Source: Alphaproteobacteria bacterium
Lineage (GTDB): Bacteria > Pseudomonadota > Alphaproteobacteria > JAJTHO01 > CANGYM01
Direction of reading: 5' to 3'
Length of the DNA: 38,135 bases
NCBI GenBank assembly: GCA_947458235.1
Contig: CANGYP010000006.1
Span: 1 to 38,135 of the forward strand
Shown: piece after piece, positions 21,129 to 30,767 of the stretch
How positions within the stretch are numbered: position 1 is the stretch's first letter
Layout of the letters: each line of letters starts with the position of its first letter
Notes under the pieces: generated by a model
Told to the model about the DNA's origin: nothing
The model's database searches: none
What the model saw: only the letters and a program-made list of their open reading frames with translations
Program-made: the position numbers and the translations under genes

Positions 21129-21862
21129 TGGGGCGGGTTGTTGTTTTGTTTATGCTTTGGATGCTACCTGTTGGGGCGGCGTGGTCGCAGCCGTTGCTGG
21201 CAGATCTTTCCCATCACATCATTGCAATTCAAACAGATTTTCAGGGGCAGGATTTGATTTTGTTCGGCACGCTGGAGGAAGCCCTAGGGCCCGATGATGC
21301 CTTGGTGATTCTTGTTAAGGGTCCATCGGAAACCCTCGATATTCGTCAAAAGGCTCGGCAGAGGGGGCTATGGATTAACGAAACATCCGTGCGCTTTGAA
21401 AACATTCCGTCTCTTTATCATATCTATCGATATGGCGCGCTGGCCTCTGTCTCTGCCGCCACCGTGGCACGTCAGGAATTGACGTTGGATAAACTGAAAT
21501 TAACCATTATGGATCCTGAAAATCCCTTCCGCGCGGCTCTGCTAGAAAACAAAAAAACATGGGGACTGTACAAAGAAGACACCACCTCCATCGTCTTTCG
21601 GGGACCCTACTTGTTTCGAGCCGATGTTGATTTTCCTGTGCGCGTAAAAACAGGGCAGTATAGCGTAACCGTGTTTTTGTTCAAAAAAGGGGATATTGTG
21701 GCCGCGCAGACAACCCCCCTGATGATTTCCAAAGATGGTATTGGTGCGGATATTTTCTTTTTTGCCCATACGCATGCCTTGGAGTATGGAGTTTTAGCCA
21801 TTATCCTCGCCCTTTTTGCAGGATGGATGGCGTTTATTCTCATGAGGAAACGATCCCTATGA
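21125..21862 (+). CDS. TIGR02186-type alphaproteobacterial transmembrane protein, TauE-linked
   Basis: Signal peptide, LADLSHHIIAIQTDFQGQDLILFGTL, C-terminal TM helix; adjacency to TSUP gene is typical of this family. Confidence 0.75.
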   Translation: MMGRVVVLFMLWMLPVGAAWSQPLLADLSHHIIAIQTDFQGQDLILFGTLEEALGPDDALVILVKGPSETLDIRQKARQRGLWINETSVRFENIPSLYHIYRYGALASVSAATVARQELTLDKLKLTIMDPENPFRAALLENKKTWGLYKEDTTSIVFRGPYLFRADVDFPVRVKTGQYSVTVFLFKKGDIVAAQTTPLMISKDGIGADIFFFAHTHALEYGVLAIILALFAGWMAFILMRKRSL

Positions 21863-22290
21863 CCATTCTTTGTTTAATCCAAGACACCCCCGCCATGATC
21901 CATGCTTTGGAATATGCAGAACGCCTTGCACGTTTAGAGGATCAAGATCTGGGCCTTTTGTACACCCTAGAAACCAGTGGTTTTAATCATTGGTACGCGG
22001 TGGAGGATTTGATGCGGGAAGAGCAAAAACACGAAGCCCTAGACGCTCTGAAAAAGTGGTCACACCATGCCAAAGATCACATGGGGCGGGATCCCATTCT
22101 GTATATCAAAGATGGCCCCCCGCTGAAAGCGCTGCAGTCCATTTTGGATGCCGACCATAAAGTCACCCATTTGGTTTTATCGTTGGATGCTGGCAGTGTG
22201 ACCTCACGGGATTTGTTGCAAAGCCTGATGCAAAACATCAAACAGTATCCCTCGATTCCCTTTACGGTGATCCCTTCGCCCCATGGATAA
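21859..22290 (+). CDS. Universal stress protein (UspA-like)
   Basis: 143 aa; MTILCLIQDTPAMIHALEYAERLA, FNHWYAVEDLMREEQ, C-terminal PSIPFTVIP. Confidence 0.75.
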   Translation: MTILCLIQDTPAMIHALEYAERLARLEDQDLGLLYTLETSGFNHWYAVEDLMREEQKHEALDALKKWSHHAKDHMGRDPILYIKDGPPLKALQSILDADHKVTHLVLSLDAGSVTSRDLLQSLMQNIKQYPSIPFTVIPSPHG

Positions 22291-23266
22291 TCCCCAAGCC
22301 ACGCTTTTGACGTTGTATCAAAAGGCAGGATGCTGTGATGCAGACCTTTTGTCTCTTCAACAGGCGTGGTGGGATTCTTTAATGATGGGAAAGGGTTCCG
22401 CTCCCCTCACGGTACGCAATTATGGTCAGGATTGGTTGGGGTTATTGTCGTATTTACATGCCCTGAATCAGCGTCCCGTGGACACGGCGATGTTGCAGAC
22501 CCTGAATCATCAAACCATCCGTGATTACATGGGATTCAAACGATCCGAAGGGGTCAGCCAAAGCAGTTTGGCCCGTTACGCCAGCAGTTTTCGTCATTTC
22601 ACCCGCTATCTTCATGAAAGGGGCGTGGTCCTCACGGCCTTTGATGCCCTACGGATTCGCAAAACCAAGGAACGCTTGCCCAAAGCCCTGCCGCCGAACA
22701 CCTTTCAGCATATCATGGACACTCTTGCGGCCCGCAAGGTGCATCATCCCCACCCATGGGTATGGGATCAAGTGGCGTGCCTAATGGCGCTGATGTACGG
22801 GGCGGGTCTGCGTATTTCCGAGGCTTTATCCTTAACGCCCAAAGACATTCAGGGCGATACCCTCACCGTCATGGGTAAGGGCAGCAAGCCCAGACAAATT
22901 CCCCTGTTGCCCATTGTGCAGAGGTTTCTGGATCATCATCAGAGGGTCTGCCCGTTTGTGTCCGAGGCGGGATTATTTTGGGGCCTGCAACACAAACCCT
23001 TGCAACCTGCGGTGTTTAATCGTGCGCTGAAAACATTGCTTGGGGAGGTCGGCGTTTCCTTAAAACACAGTGCCCACAGCTTGCGTCACAGTTTTGCCAG
23101 TGATTTGTTAAAGGCTGGCGCTGATTTGCGGTCCATCCAAACGTTGCTTGGTCACACTCAAGTCACCACCACCAGTGTGTATCTGCATCTGGATGCCCAG
23201 CACATTCACAAGGCCTTAACGCTGCATCATCCGCGTTCGACAAAAATCCTAAGAGACGGGCTTTAG
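22283..23266 (+). CDS. xerC: Tyrosine recombinase XerC/XerD
   Basis: SAM-like N-terminal domain; catalytic motifs GAGLRISEAL, GKGSKPR, HSLRHSFASDLL, LLGHTQVTTTSVYLHL. Confidence 0.92.
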   Translation: MDNPQATLLTLYQKAGCCDADLLSLQQAWWDSLMMGKGSAPLTVRNYGQDWLGLLSYLHALNQRPVDTAMLQTLNHQTIRDYMGFKRSEGVSQSSLARYASSFRHFTRYLHERGVVLTAFDALRIRKTKERLPKALPPNTFQHIMDTLAARKVHHPHPWVWDQVACLMALMYGAGLRISEALSLTPKDIQGDTLTVMGKGSKPRQIPLLPIVQRFLDHHQRVCPFVSEAGLFWGLQHKPLQPAVFNRALKTLLGEVGVSLKHSAHSLRHSFASDLLKAGADLRSIQTLLGHTQVTTTSVYLHLDAQHIHKALTLHHPRSTKILRDGL

Positions 23267-23731
23267 TGTCTTGGGTAAGGCTTCAAGGCACATGTTCTGA
23301 TATGCTGAAGAAAGCTGGGGATGATTTTCCACAAGCTGGGTCAGCGAATCCACCAGAAACGTTAAAAGATACCCTTCAAAATCCAATTCCATACGGCGGA
23401 TGGATTGGGCTTTGTGGAGAGCTTGAGCGGTCTGAAGGGATTGTTTATCGTGTTCGTGATGTTTCAGCATCTGGGCACGCATGGAAAGCACATCGTCGTG
23501 GGCTTTTTTCAGCATTTGGGCGTAGGTTTCTTCCATGTCGCGCAGCTCTTCGCTGTAATGGGCCACCAGTTTTTGGGCCTCTTCCCGCAAGGCGCGGGCT
23601 TCTTGCATGCGGTGAAGAACGGATTCTCTGTAACGGTCCAAAGCTGGCACCACAAAGCGTTGGACGGGCCGATAAACAAGGGCAATAAAAACAAAAAAAC
23701 TGATAGTATACCAAAGTTTAGCGGGATCCAT
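23249..23731 (-). CDS. atpF: F0F1 ATP synthase subunit b
   Basis: N-terminal TM helix, long helical stalk, position at the end of the I-a-c-b'-b operon. Confidence 0.85.
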   Translation of the reverse strand: MDPAKLWYTISFFVFIALVYRPVQRFVVPALDRYRESVLHRMQEARALREEAQKLVAHYSEELRDMEETYAQMLKKAHDDVLSMRAQMLKHHEHDKQSLQTAQALHKAQSIRRMELDFEGYLLTFLVDSLTQLVENHPQLSSAYQNMCLEALPKTLKPVS

Positions 23732-23737
23732 AAATGC

Positions 23738-24244
23738 TTACCCCTTTATTGCCACAGAAAGATCACGGGCCACGGATTGCGTGACCTTTTGGATATCCGA
23801 TGCGGGCAAAGATGTGCCCGCCACTGTGTTTAAAACTTGCTCAACGATTTCAGCCGCTTCAATGGCAAAGGTTTCCTTAAGGAGTTTTTGCCGACCCACC
23901 AAATCCAGAACAAAACGTTCTTGCTCGGCCTGCAAGTGGTGTTTCATTTCAAGGAATTCTTTTTTGAAAGATTCTTCTAAAGAGTGCTTTGCTTTATCAT
24001 ACAGGTCAGTCACTTCGCGGATGGCGTGACGTTTGGTTTCCGCCACTTTGGCCTGCAAATAGTCAATCTCTTTTTGCAACTCCTTGGCGGCACGAATATC
24101 TTGAGCGATGAGGTCTTCGCGTTGATCCACAATGCTGATGAATTTGGGCAGAATGACACGGGATACCAACAGATAAAGCAGGCCAAAAGAAAGCACCAGC
24201 CAAAAAATTTGGCCTGCAAACGTCGTGATGTCGAACTGGGGCAT
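23738..24244 (-). CDS. F0F1 ATP synthase subunit b'
   Basis: MPQFDITTFAGQIFWLVLSFGLLYLLVSRVILPK typical b' N-terminus. Confidence 0.92.
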   Translation of the reverse strand: MPQFDITTFAGQIFWLVLSFGLLYLLVSRVILPKFISIVDQREDLIAQDIRAAKELQKEIDYLQAKVAETKRHAIREVTDLYDKAKHSLEESFKKEFLEMKHHLQAEQERFVLDLVGRQKLLKETFAIEAAEIVEQVLNTVAGTSLPASDIQKVTQSVARDLSVAIKG

Positions 24245-24271
24245 AATGCATCGCCAAGACGGTTGGGAACT

Positions 24272-24529
24272 CTAAACAACAAATAGAATCAGAATCGCAA
24301 CAATCACGGCCAAGATCCCTAAGGCCTCGGTCATACCAGCACCGATGATGGCCATGGATTTTAATTTCGGCTCAGCGGATGGGTTGCGGGCTGCACCATT
24401 CATATAAGCCGAAAAGATATTGCCCAAGCCAATACTAACGCCCAAAATACACACCAATGCCAAGGCAGCAGCGTAGTATTTTGCGGATTGAGCAGTGGCC
24501 ACAAGGGTATTTGCAGTTTCAGGTTCCAT
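24272..24529 (-). CDS. atpE: F0F1 ATP synthase subunit c
   Basis: 85 aa; two TM helices, NGAARNPSAEPKL loop, conserved Glu in GAGMTEALGI. Confidence 0.96.
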   Translation of the reverse strand: MEPETANTLVATAQSAKYYAAALALVCILGVSIGLGNIFSAYMNGAARNPSAEPKLKSMAIIGAGMTEALGILAVIVAILILFVV

Positions 24530-24553
24530 AGTTCAAAACTCCTTTTAAAAAAT

Positions 24554-25297
24554 TTAATGCAGGTGTAAAGCGTCTTTCAAATAAACGCAAGTCATTAATG
24601 TAAAGATGTAAGCCTGTAATGCTGCGACAAAGAATTCAAAGCCAATAATCGCAAACGATAACAAAAACGGCAACACACCCCACAAACCAGCAACCGCCAC
24701 AAAACTGACAACCAGTTTCAGCATAATGTGCCCTGCCATCATGTTGGCCCCCAAACGAACAGAAAGAGTGATGGGGCGAATCAAATAAGAAAACAATTCA
24801 ATAATAAAAATCAGTGGCACAAGCAAAATTTTAGACAGAGGGTGATCTGGCAACCCTTCTGGAACAAACAACGCAAAAAAATGGGTTCCGTGACGCACAA
24901 AACCCACCACCGTCACCATAACAAAAATAAAAATGGCTAAAGCAAACGTGACAATAATGTGACTGGTAAAGGTAAAAGAAAAAGGCAGCATCCCAAGCAT
25001 ATTCCCAAGCAAAACAAAGGAAAAGAGGGAAAAAATAAAAGGAAAGAATGGCCGCGCATCAGAGCCAGCGGTATCCCGCGCCAAATCGGCCACAAAGCGA
25101 TAATACAGTTCCGCAAGGGCTTGGAAGCGTGTAGGAACCTCGTGCCGGTGACGAAAGGGCAACATCATAAAAAGCACAGTCACCAGAACCGCCAACATCA
25201 TGAAAAGAGATGCATTGGTAAACGACAAGTCATAGCCCCCCACCAAAGGCAGGGAAACCACGGGATGAATTTCGAACTGATGAAGGGGACTAGCCAT
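24554..25297 (-). CDS. atpB: F0F1 ATP synthase subunit a
   Basis: PITLSVRLGANMMAGHIMLKLV and C-terminal FFVAALQAYIFTLMTCVYLKDALHLH. Confidence 0.97.
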   Translation of the reverse strand: MASPLHQFEIHPVVSLPLVGGYDLSFTNASLFMMLAVLVTVLFMMLPFRHRHEVPTRFQALAELYYRFVADLARDTAGSDARPFFPFIFSLFSFVLLGNMLGMLPFSFTFTSHIIVTFALAIFIFVMVTVVGFVRHGTHFFALFVPEGLPDHPLSKILLVPLIFIIELFSYLIRPITLSVRLGANMMAGHIMLKLVVSFVAVAGLWGVLPFLLSFAIIGFEFFVAALQAYIFTLMTCVYLKDALHLH

Positions 25298-25667
25298 GAT
25301 CCTTCGGGGGCTTTGTGTCTAAAGGACGGCGGCGGCGAAAAGAGGATATATCATCCCTTCCCTCTGCCAAACGTTTTATTTGTATAAAGGCAACACCCAG
25401 CCCAAGCAAGATAAAAATAAAAATGAAAAGGGCTTTAAAACCCAGCCATAAATCCAATTGATGCCCCACCACACCCCCCACCGCCACGGGAACAATCAAT
25501 TCAATAATGATGGTGATGGCAAAAGAGATGCCGCGTTGGGCCTGCACCAAATCCTCCACCGTGTTGGGGGGGGTGGGTTTTTGATGCTTGGCCTCATAGG
25601 CTTCGAGACGATGTTTTAACCCCCGTGCTTTAGTTTTGAGGTCATCATCGGAATCCGTGGGGGTCAT
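25290..25667 (-). CDS. atpI: ATP synthase protein I (AtpI/AtpZ-like)
   Basis: Two TM helices with FAITIIIELIVPVAVGGVVGHQLDLWLGFKALFIFIFILLGLGVAF; directly upstream of atpB. Confidence 0.85.
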   Translation of the reverse strand: MTPTDSDDDLKTKARGLKHRLEAYEAKHQKPTPPNTVEDLVQAQRGISFAITIIIELIVPVAVGGVVGHQLDLWLGFKALFIFIFILLGLGVAFIQIKRLAEGRDDISSFRRRRPLDTKPPKDHG

Positions 25668-27019
25668 GGAGCCAAAGTTCCCGTGACGGCATTTTCCAGT
25701 CTGAAGGTTTTGAGGGCTGCCACAATATCCTGTTTGGTCAGGGATGCAATACGGCTTGGCCACGTTTCGATATAATCCACAGGCTGGCCGATGCTGAGGG
25801 TTTGGCCCACAATCATACCGGGATAAAATAAACCATCACGCGCAAATGTTGCCTCGGCCACCAGCGTGGTTTTGACGCGGGCAATATCTTCCTCTGTCAG
25901 GCGCGTTTCTAGGGTATTTAACACATCCTCTACGGACGATTCGATTTTTTGAAAAGCAGGCTTTGCTGGATTGCTAGGCACGACAGAGATTTCAAACACC
26001 GAAGGGCCCCGTCTTTGGGCATCGTAATCCACGGATACGGCGTTGGCCAGACCCAAATCATGAACCAAGTGTTCGTGCAACAGACCCGTATCGCCAGAAG
26101 CTAGCAGGGCTGATAGGACCTGAAGGGCAAAGGGCGTGTTATCCTCCTGCGCATTCAGGGCAGAAGGCACAATATACTGACGTTCCCACGTGGGCATAGA
26201 CACGCGGGGATCATTCATGGACAACCGACGATGGGCCAGATGGGGGGGCTCGGATAAAGAAACTCTGGGGGGCAACACGCTGGGTTTCAACGGGCCATAG
26301 TGTTGCTGGGCCAAAGCCTTGGCGTCCTTTAGCGTAATGTCACCAGTAATGACCACAACGGCATTATTCGGGGCGTAATAGGTTTGATAAAAGGCCAAAG
26401 CATCCTGACGATTCAACGCTTTGATTTCATGCATCCACCCGATGATGGGCACGCTATAGGGGTGATTTTGGTAAAGGGCTGCGGCCATTTGTTCCCCGAA
26501 TTGCCGCGTGACATCGCTGTCAACCACCTGTTTCCGCTCGGCGAGGACAACATCACGTTCAGTTTTGACGGCCTCTTCGCTCAGGTCGATGTTGCGCATA
26601 CGGTCGGCCTCCATGGCCATGACCACGGGCAAATGTTCGCGGGCAATTTTCACGTAATAGGCCGTGTAATCCCACGCCGTAAAGGCGTTTAAATCCCCCC
26701 CCATGCGCCCAATACGCCGCGAGAATTCCCCTTCGGGGATGGTTTTGGTAGCTTTGAACATCAAGTGTTCCAGAAAATGGGCAATGCCAGATTTTCCGCG
26801 GGGCTCGTCCATGGCCCCAACCCGATACCAGATAAAGTGGGATATGGCGGGGACGCGATGATCCTCGATAATCACCACCTGCAGTCCGTTTTCTAGGGTA
26901 AAGGATTGCGGGTGAAAAACACCACCCCCGCTTGCATGGGCACCCGTTGTTTGTAAGGCCATCATAATCCACCCCATGAAAAAAAGAGATAAAACGCGCT
27001 TCACACCTGAGACAGCCAC
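25664..27019 (-). CDS. M16 (pitrilysin/insulinase) family zinc peptidase, secreted
   Basis: Signal peptide; HFLEHLMFK (HxxEH), AFTAWDYTAYYVKIAREHLPVVMAMEADRM. Confidence 0.93.
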   Translation of the reverse strand: MAVSGVKRVLSLFFMGWIMMALQTTGAHASGGGVFHPQSFTLENGLQVVIIEDHRVPAISHFIWYRVGAMDEPRGKSGIAHFLEHLMFKATKTIPEGEFSRRIGRMGGDLNAFTAWDYTAYYVKIAREHLPVVMAMEADRMRNIDLSEEAVKTERDVVLAERKQVVDSDVTRQFGEQMAAALYQNHPYSVPIIGWMHEIKALNRQDALAFYQTYYAPNNAVVVITGDITLKDAKALAQQHYGPLKPSVLPPRVSLSEPPHLAHRRLSMNDPRVSMPTWERQYIVPSALNAQEDNTPFALQVLSALLASGDTGLLHEHLVHDLGLANAVSVDYDAQRRGPSVFEISVVPSNPAKPAFQKIESSVEDVLNTLETRLTEEDIARVKTTLVAEATFARDGLFYPGMIVGQTLSIGQPVDYIETWPSRIASLTKQDIVAALKTFRLENAVTGTLAP

Positions 27020-28125
27020 GCATCAAACAACACGCATCCATCATGCGGCCCTGGCGAGCATTCCGGATGAAACTGCACGCCCGCAATGGGGCGATTTTTC
27101 ACGCGAAATCCTTGCAACGTGCCGTCAAACAGCGAGATATGCGTGGCTTGTAACGTCTGGGGCAGGGTGTCTTTTTCAATCATAAACCCATGATTCTGAC
27201 TGGTGATCATAACCTTTTTGGCGATCAGATCATACACAGGATGGTTGGCCCCATGGTGCCCCACCACCATCTTAGAAGATATGCCCCCCAACGCCAAGGC
27301 CAGCATTTGGTACCCCAAACAAATCCCAAACACTGGCAGGTTCTGGGCCAAAAGGTCTGACATGAGCCCCTGAATTTTATCCAGCGTTGCCGCTGGATCC
27401 CCTGGACCATTGCTAAGCAAAATGCCTTGGGGGCTATGGGCCATAATCTCAGAAAGCGACGTATGGGCAGGCACCACGGTCACGCGACAACCTCTTTGGT
27501 TCAGGTGGCGCAAAATGGCCTCTTTGGTACCAAAATCAACGACCACAATATGCTGGTTCAGCGGTGCGGGATGATGGCCCCATAATCCATCTTGCCAGTG
27601 ATATTCGGTTGTGGTGGATACATCGCTGGCCAAATCCGCGCCCTCAATCCCCTGAAAGGCTTTGAGTTTCAGGGCGAGGGCTTCCAAAGTCTGCCCTGCA
27701 TGCACGGCCCCAATAATCCCTGCGGGTGCCGATCCCCGCGTGCGGATGTGTGTGGTGAGGGCGCGGGTATCCACGCCATATAAAAAAGAACGACCCAAAG
27801 TGGCAAGCCATGTTTCGATACCCCCCTCAGCCCGATAATTCGAGGGCAAGGTAGGCCGTTCACGGGCAATCATGGCCACTGCATGCATGGCTTCCGCTTC
27901 CCAATCTTGGGTATTATGGCCCACATTCCCGATGTGGGGAAAGGTAAACACAATGATCTGTCCTGCGTAGGACGGATCTGTCATAACCTCTTGATAGCCA
28001 GTCATGGCAGTTTGAAAACAGAGCTCTCCCACGGCCACAGCGTTTTGATCACCCGCTAAAAATCCATGAAAAACGGTCCCGTCCTCCAAAAGCAAAACGC
28101 CACGGGGTTGGCTCGCGTTAAGCAT
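27001..28125 (-). CDS. carA: Carbamoyl-phosphate synthase small subunit
   Basis: FHGFLAGDQNAVAVGELCFQTAMTGYQEVMTDPSYAGQI, LLSNGPGDP, PVFGICLGYQML, GVQFHPECSPGPHD. Confidence 0.97.
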   Translation of the reverse strand: MLNASQPRGVLLLEDGTVFHGFLAGDQNAVAVGELCFQTAMTGYQEVMTDPSYAGQIIVFTFPHIGNVGHNTQDWEAEAMHAVAMIARERPTLPSNYRAEGGIETWLATLGRSFLYGVDTRALTTHIRTRGSAPAGIIGAVHAGQTLEALALKLKAFQGIEGADLASDVSTTTEYHWQDGLWGHHPAPLNQHIVVVDFGTKEAILRHLNQRGCRVTVVPAHTSLSEIMAHSPQGILLSNGPGDPAATLDKIQGLMSDLLAQNLPVFGICLGYQMLALALGGISSKMVVGHHGANHPVYDLIAKKVMITSQNHGFMIEKDTLPQTLQATHISLFDGTLQGFRVKNRPIAGVQFHPECSPGPHDGCVLFDAWLSQV

Positions 28126-29128
28126 GGCAAACCTCTTGCGTAACCTCAGACGCGCCACCCTTAATAGGCAGCCCCATCATGGCCAACAGGGCCCGATCTT
28201 TTTCTTCGGCCTGATTAGGGGCCGTTAGCAGAGTATCCCCGTAAAAAAAGGAATTGGCCCCAACCAACAGGCACAGAACTTGGGTTTCTTGGCTCATGGA
28301 TTCCCGCCCTGCCGATAGACGAATGCGCGAGGCTGGCATGACAATCCGCGCCACCGCAATGGTGCGAATCACATCCATGGGATCAATACGCCCTTGGCAA
28401 CCCATGGGCGTTCCCGCCACAGGTACCAAGGCATTGATGGGCACACTTTCAGGGTGCGGCGTCATTCCGCCCAAAACGGCAATCATGGCAGCGCGATCTG
28501 AAAGTTGCTCCCCCATGCCAAGAATGCCGCCACAACAGACAGACAGACCCGCCGTCCGCACGTGATCCAGCGTTTCCAGACGATCTTGGAAAGTGCGCGT
28601 GGTGATAATTTTGTCGTAATACGCGGGGCTGGTATCAATGTTGTGGTTATAGGCATCCAGTCCTGCTTCTTTCAGGGCCAGAGCCTGCTGGGACGTAAGC
28701 ATACCTAGGGTAACACAGGCCTCCATCCCCAAGGCCTTGACTTCACGGATCATGTCTAAAACGGCGTTAAATTGGGCCTGTCCTTTTTCGGTGTGCGTGT
28801 TGGGGGAACGCCAAGCGGCACCCATACAAAAACGACTGGCGCCCTTGGCTTTGGCGGCCTGAGCCGCTTGTCGCACCGTGTCGATATCCGTCAAAGGATC
28901 CGATTTTAAGCCCACCTCTTTGTGATGGGCGGACTGGGGACAGTATCCGCAATCTTCGGGGCATCCGCCTGTTTTGATACTCAGAAGTGTGGCCAGCTGA
29001 ATGTCTTGGGTGGGAAAAAAGGTTTTGTGCAGGGATCTGGCCTGATCAAACAAAGCCTGAAAAGGAAGATCAAACAGGGCCTGAACCTGACTTTGCGTCC
29101 AATCCGAACGAACCACCATAACCATCAA
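28118..29128 (-). CDS. bioB: Biotin synthase
   Basis: Radical SAM: SIKTGGCPEDCGYCPQSAHH, YNHNIDTSPAYYDKI, CCGGILGMGE, GANSFFYGDTLLT. Confidence 0.97.
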   Translation of the reverse strand: MMVMVVRSDWTQSQVQALFDLPFQALFDQARSLHKTFFPTQDIQLATLLSIKTGGCPEDCGYCPQSAHHKEVGLKSDPLTDIDTVRQAAQAAKAKGASRFCMGAAWRSPNTHTEKGQAQFNAVLDMIREVKALGMEACVTLGMLTSQQALALKEAGLDAYNHNIDTSPAYYDKIITTRTFQDRLETLDHVRTAGLSVCCGGILGMGEQLSDRAAMIAVLGGMTPHPESVPINALVPVAGTPMGCQGRIDPMDVIRTIAVARIVMPASRIRLSAGRESMSQETQVLCLLVGANSFFYGDTLLTAPNQAEEKDRALLAMMGLPIKGGASEVTQEVCHA

Positions 29129-29165
29129 CCTAAAAAACCAGACATAACGAAAAGATCACGCCGTA

Positions 29166-30767
29166 TCAAAACGGAGAACTTTCCCCCATAATCCTGATTT
29201 TTTTGGGGAAGACAAGGGAAATCGTTGTGCCTTGACCAAAGACGCTGTCAATTTTTAAACGTCCATCATGCATCTCAATCAGGGATTTAGTCAGAGGCAA
29301 TCCCAGTCCCGTTCCCTGATGTTTTCCAGTTTCGCTATTGTCAATTTGCTCAAAGGGCAACAGGATTTTGTGGATGTTTTCAGGTTTAATCCCTACACCT
29401 GTATCTTGAACGGATACCACCAATTCTTGGCTGTGATTTTCGGTTAGGGCCACGGTGACCTTCCCGCCTTCGGGGGTAAATTTAATGGCATTGCCCACCA
29501 GATTGACCAGCATTTGGTGAATTTTGTTTTTGTCTCCAGACACCAGAGCAGGCAGGGTATTCTCACATAAGGTTAAGGTGATTTTTTTTTGCTGTGCCTG
29601 ATGGCTTAATATCCGCACCACACTGCGGCAACCATCATACAGATCCAAATGACCAAGAGAGAGGGCCATATAACCCGCTTCTATCTTGGACATGTCCAAA
29701 ATATCGTTGATTAAATTGAACAAGTGTTCAGCACTGATCAAAACGTCTTCGGCGTAGCCTTTGTATTCGGGATGATTCATGGGGCCCAAAGCTTCGCTGG
29801 CCATCAATTCCGCAAAGCCCATGATAGCATTGAGGGGGGTACGCAACTCGTGACTCATGTTGGCTAGAAAATGGGCCTTGGTCTTGTGGGCGGCCTCGGC
29901 CATATCACGGGCGGCTGATAACATCAGTTCACGGTTTTTGACATCTGTAACTTCTTGGGCGATGAAAATCCTATCACCAGATTCTGTGATGATGTGCTGT
30001 CCTTTGATCCAGCGATTGTCGGACATTTCCACTTCAAACGGCAAGGAAACGCACGCGGCGCGGGTGCTGCATATGTCCATGAGATTTTCAAAAAAAGGCA
30101 ACAGATCGCTCTCTGGCATCAGAATTTCTGCAGATTCCAGCATTTGGGAAAATATACTTTGATAAGTGAGCTCTTTGTTATCGAAAAATAAACGGGCCGT
30201 TTCTGGAAAAATATAAGAAAAAGCGCGATTTATATGAATCAAAACCCCTTCTTGACTAAAAATACTTACAGCAACAGGAATGGCTTCCAGTGAAGAATGC
30301 AAACGTTGATCCAGACGTTTGGCGCTATCCAGTGCCGTGATCTCGGTGCTTATATCGAGAGCCGTCCCCCGATATCCTGCAAAAACACCCGTCTGCTCAT
30401 GAAAATAAGGAAGGCCACTAAGGCGAAAATGAGATAAATGGCCATGGCTATGATTGTACTGAACGTGTAAGCCCTTGAAGGGGGCACATCGACAAATGGC
30501 TTGAATCAACTTTTGGTTTTTGGGATCCGCTTCGATAATGGTAAACACATCAAACAGGACTCGGCCTGTTAACTGGCTGCTATGCAAACCGATCCCATCA
30601 ACAACGCAATCTGAAACAGCGCATAATTCAAAATCGGCATTGGTCTCCCAAAACATCTCAGAACTCAGACGGACCATGTCGCGATAACGGTCTTGCAACA
30701 AATACAACTTCCGTCGTAGTGCCTCTGCATCCTCGGCAACGATGGCATGTGAGGGAGATGAACTCAT
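29166..30767 (-). CDS. PAS-domain sensor histidine kinase, PleC/DivJ-like
   Basis: H-box AHFLANMSHELRTPLNAIMGFAELM, GPMNHPEYKGYAEDVL, N-box NLVGNAIKFTPEGG, DTGVGI, GTGLGLPL; start at MSSSPSH gives an ATGA overlap. Confidence 0.92.
   Translation of the reverse strand: MSSSPSHAIVAEDAEALRRKLYLLQDRYRDMVRLSSEMFWETNADFELCAVSDCVVDGIGLHSSQLTGRVLFDVFTIIEADPKNQKLIQAICRCAPFKGLHVQYNHSHGHLSHFRLSGLPYFHEQTGVFAGYRGTALDISTEITALDSAKRLDQRLHSSLEAIPVAVSIFSQEGVLIHINRAFSYIFPETARLFFDNKELTYQSIFSQMLESAEILMPESDLLPFFENLMDICSTRAACVSLPFEVEMSDNRWIKGQHIITESGDRIFIAQEVTDVKNRELMLSAARDMAEAAHKTKAHFLANMSHELRTPLNAIMGFAELMASEALGPMNHPEYKGYAEDVLISAEHLFNLINDILDMSKIEAGYMALSLGHLDLYDGCRSVVRILSHQAQQKKITLTLCENTLPALVSGDKNKIHQMLVNLVGNAIKFTPEGGKVTVALTENHSQELVVSVQDTGVGIKPENIHKILLPFEQIDNSETGKHQGTGLGLPLTKSLIEMHDGRLKIDSVFGQGTTISLVFPKKIRIMGESSPF

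Noticed and set aside
22283-23266. Tyrosine recombinase as evidence of a mobile element
   Set aside because: Size, motifs and housekeeping neighbours fit chromosomal XerC/D; no att-like repeats or cargo seen.
24272-24529. Possible sodium-dependent ATP synthase c subunit
   Set aside because: The Glu context (GAGMTEALGI) lacks the Na+-binding pattern I would expect; fits an ordinary proton-type c subunit.
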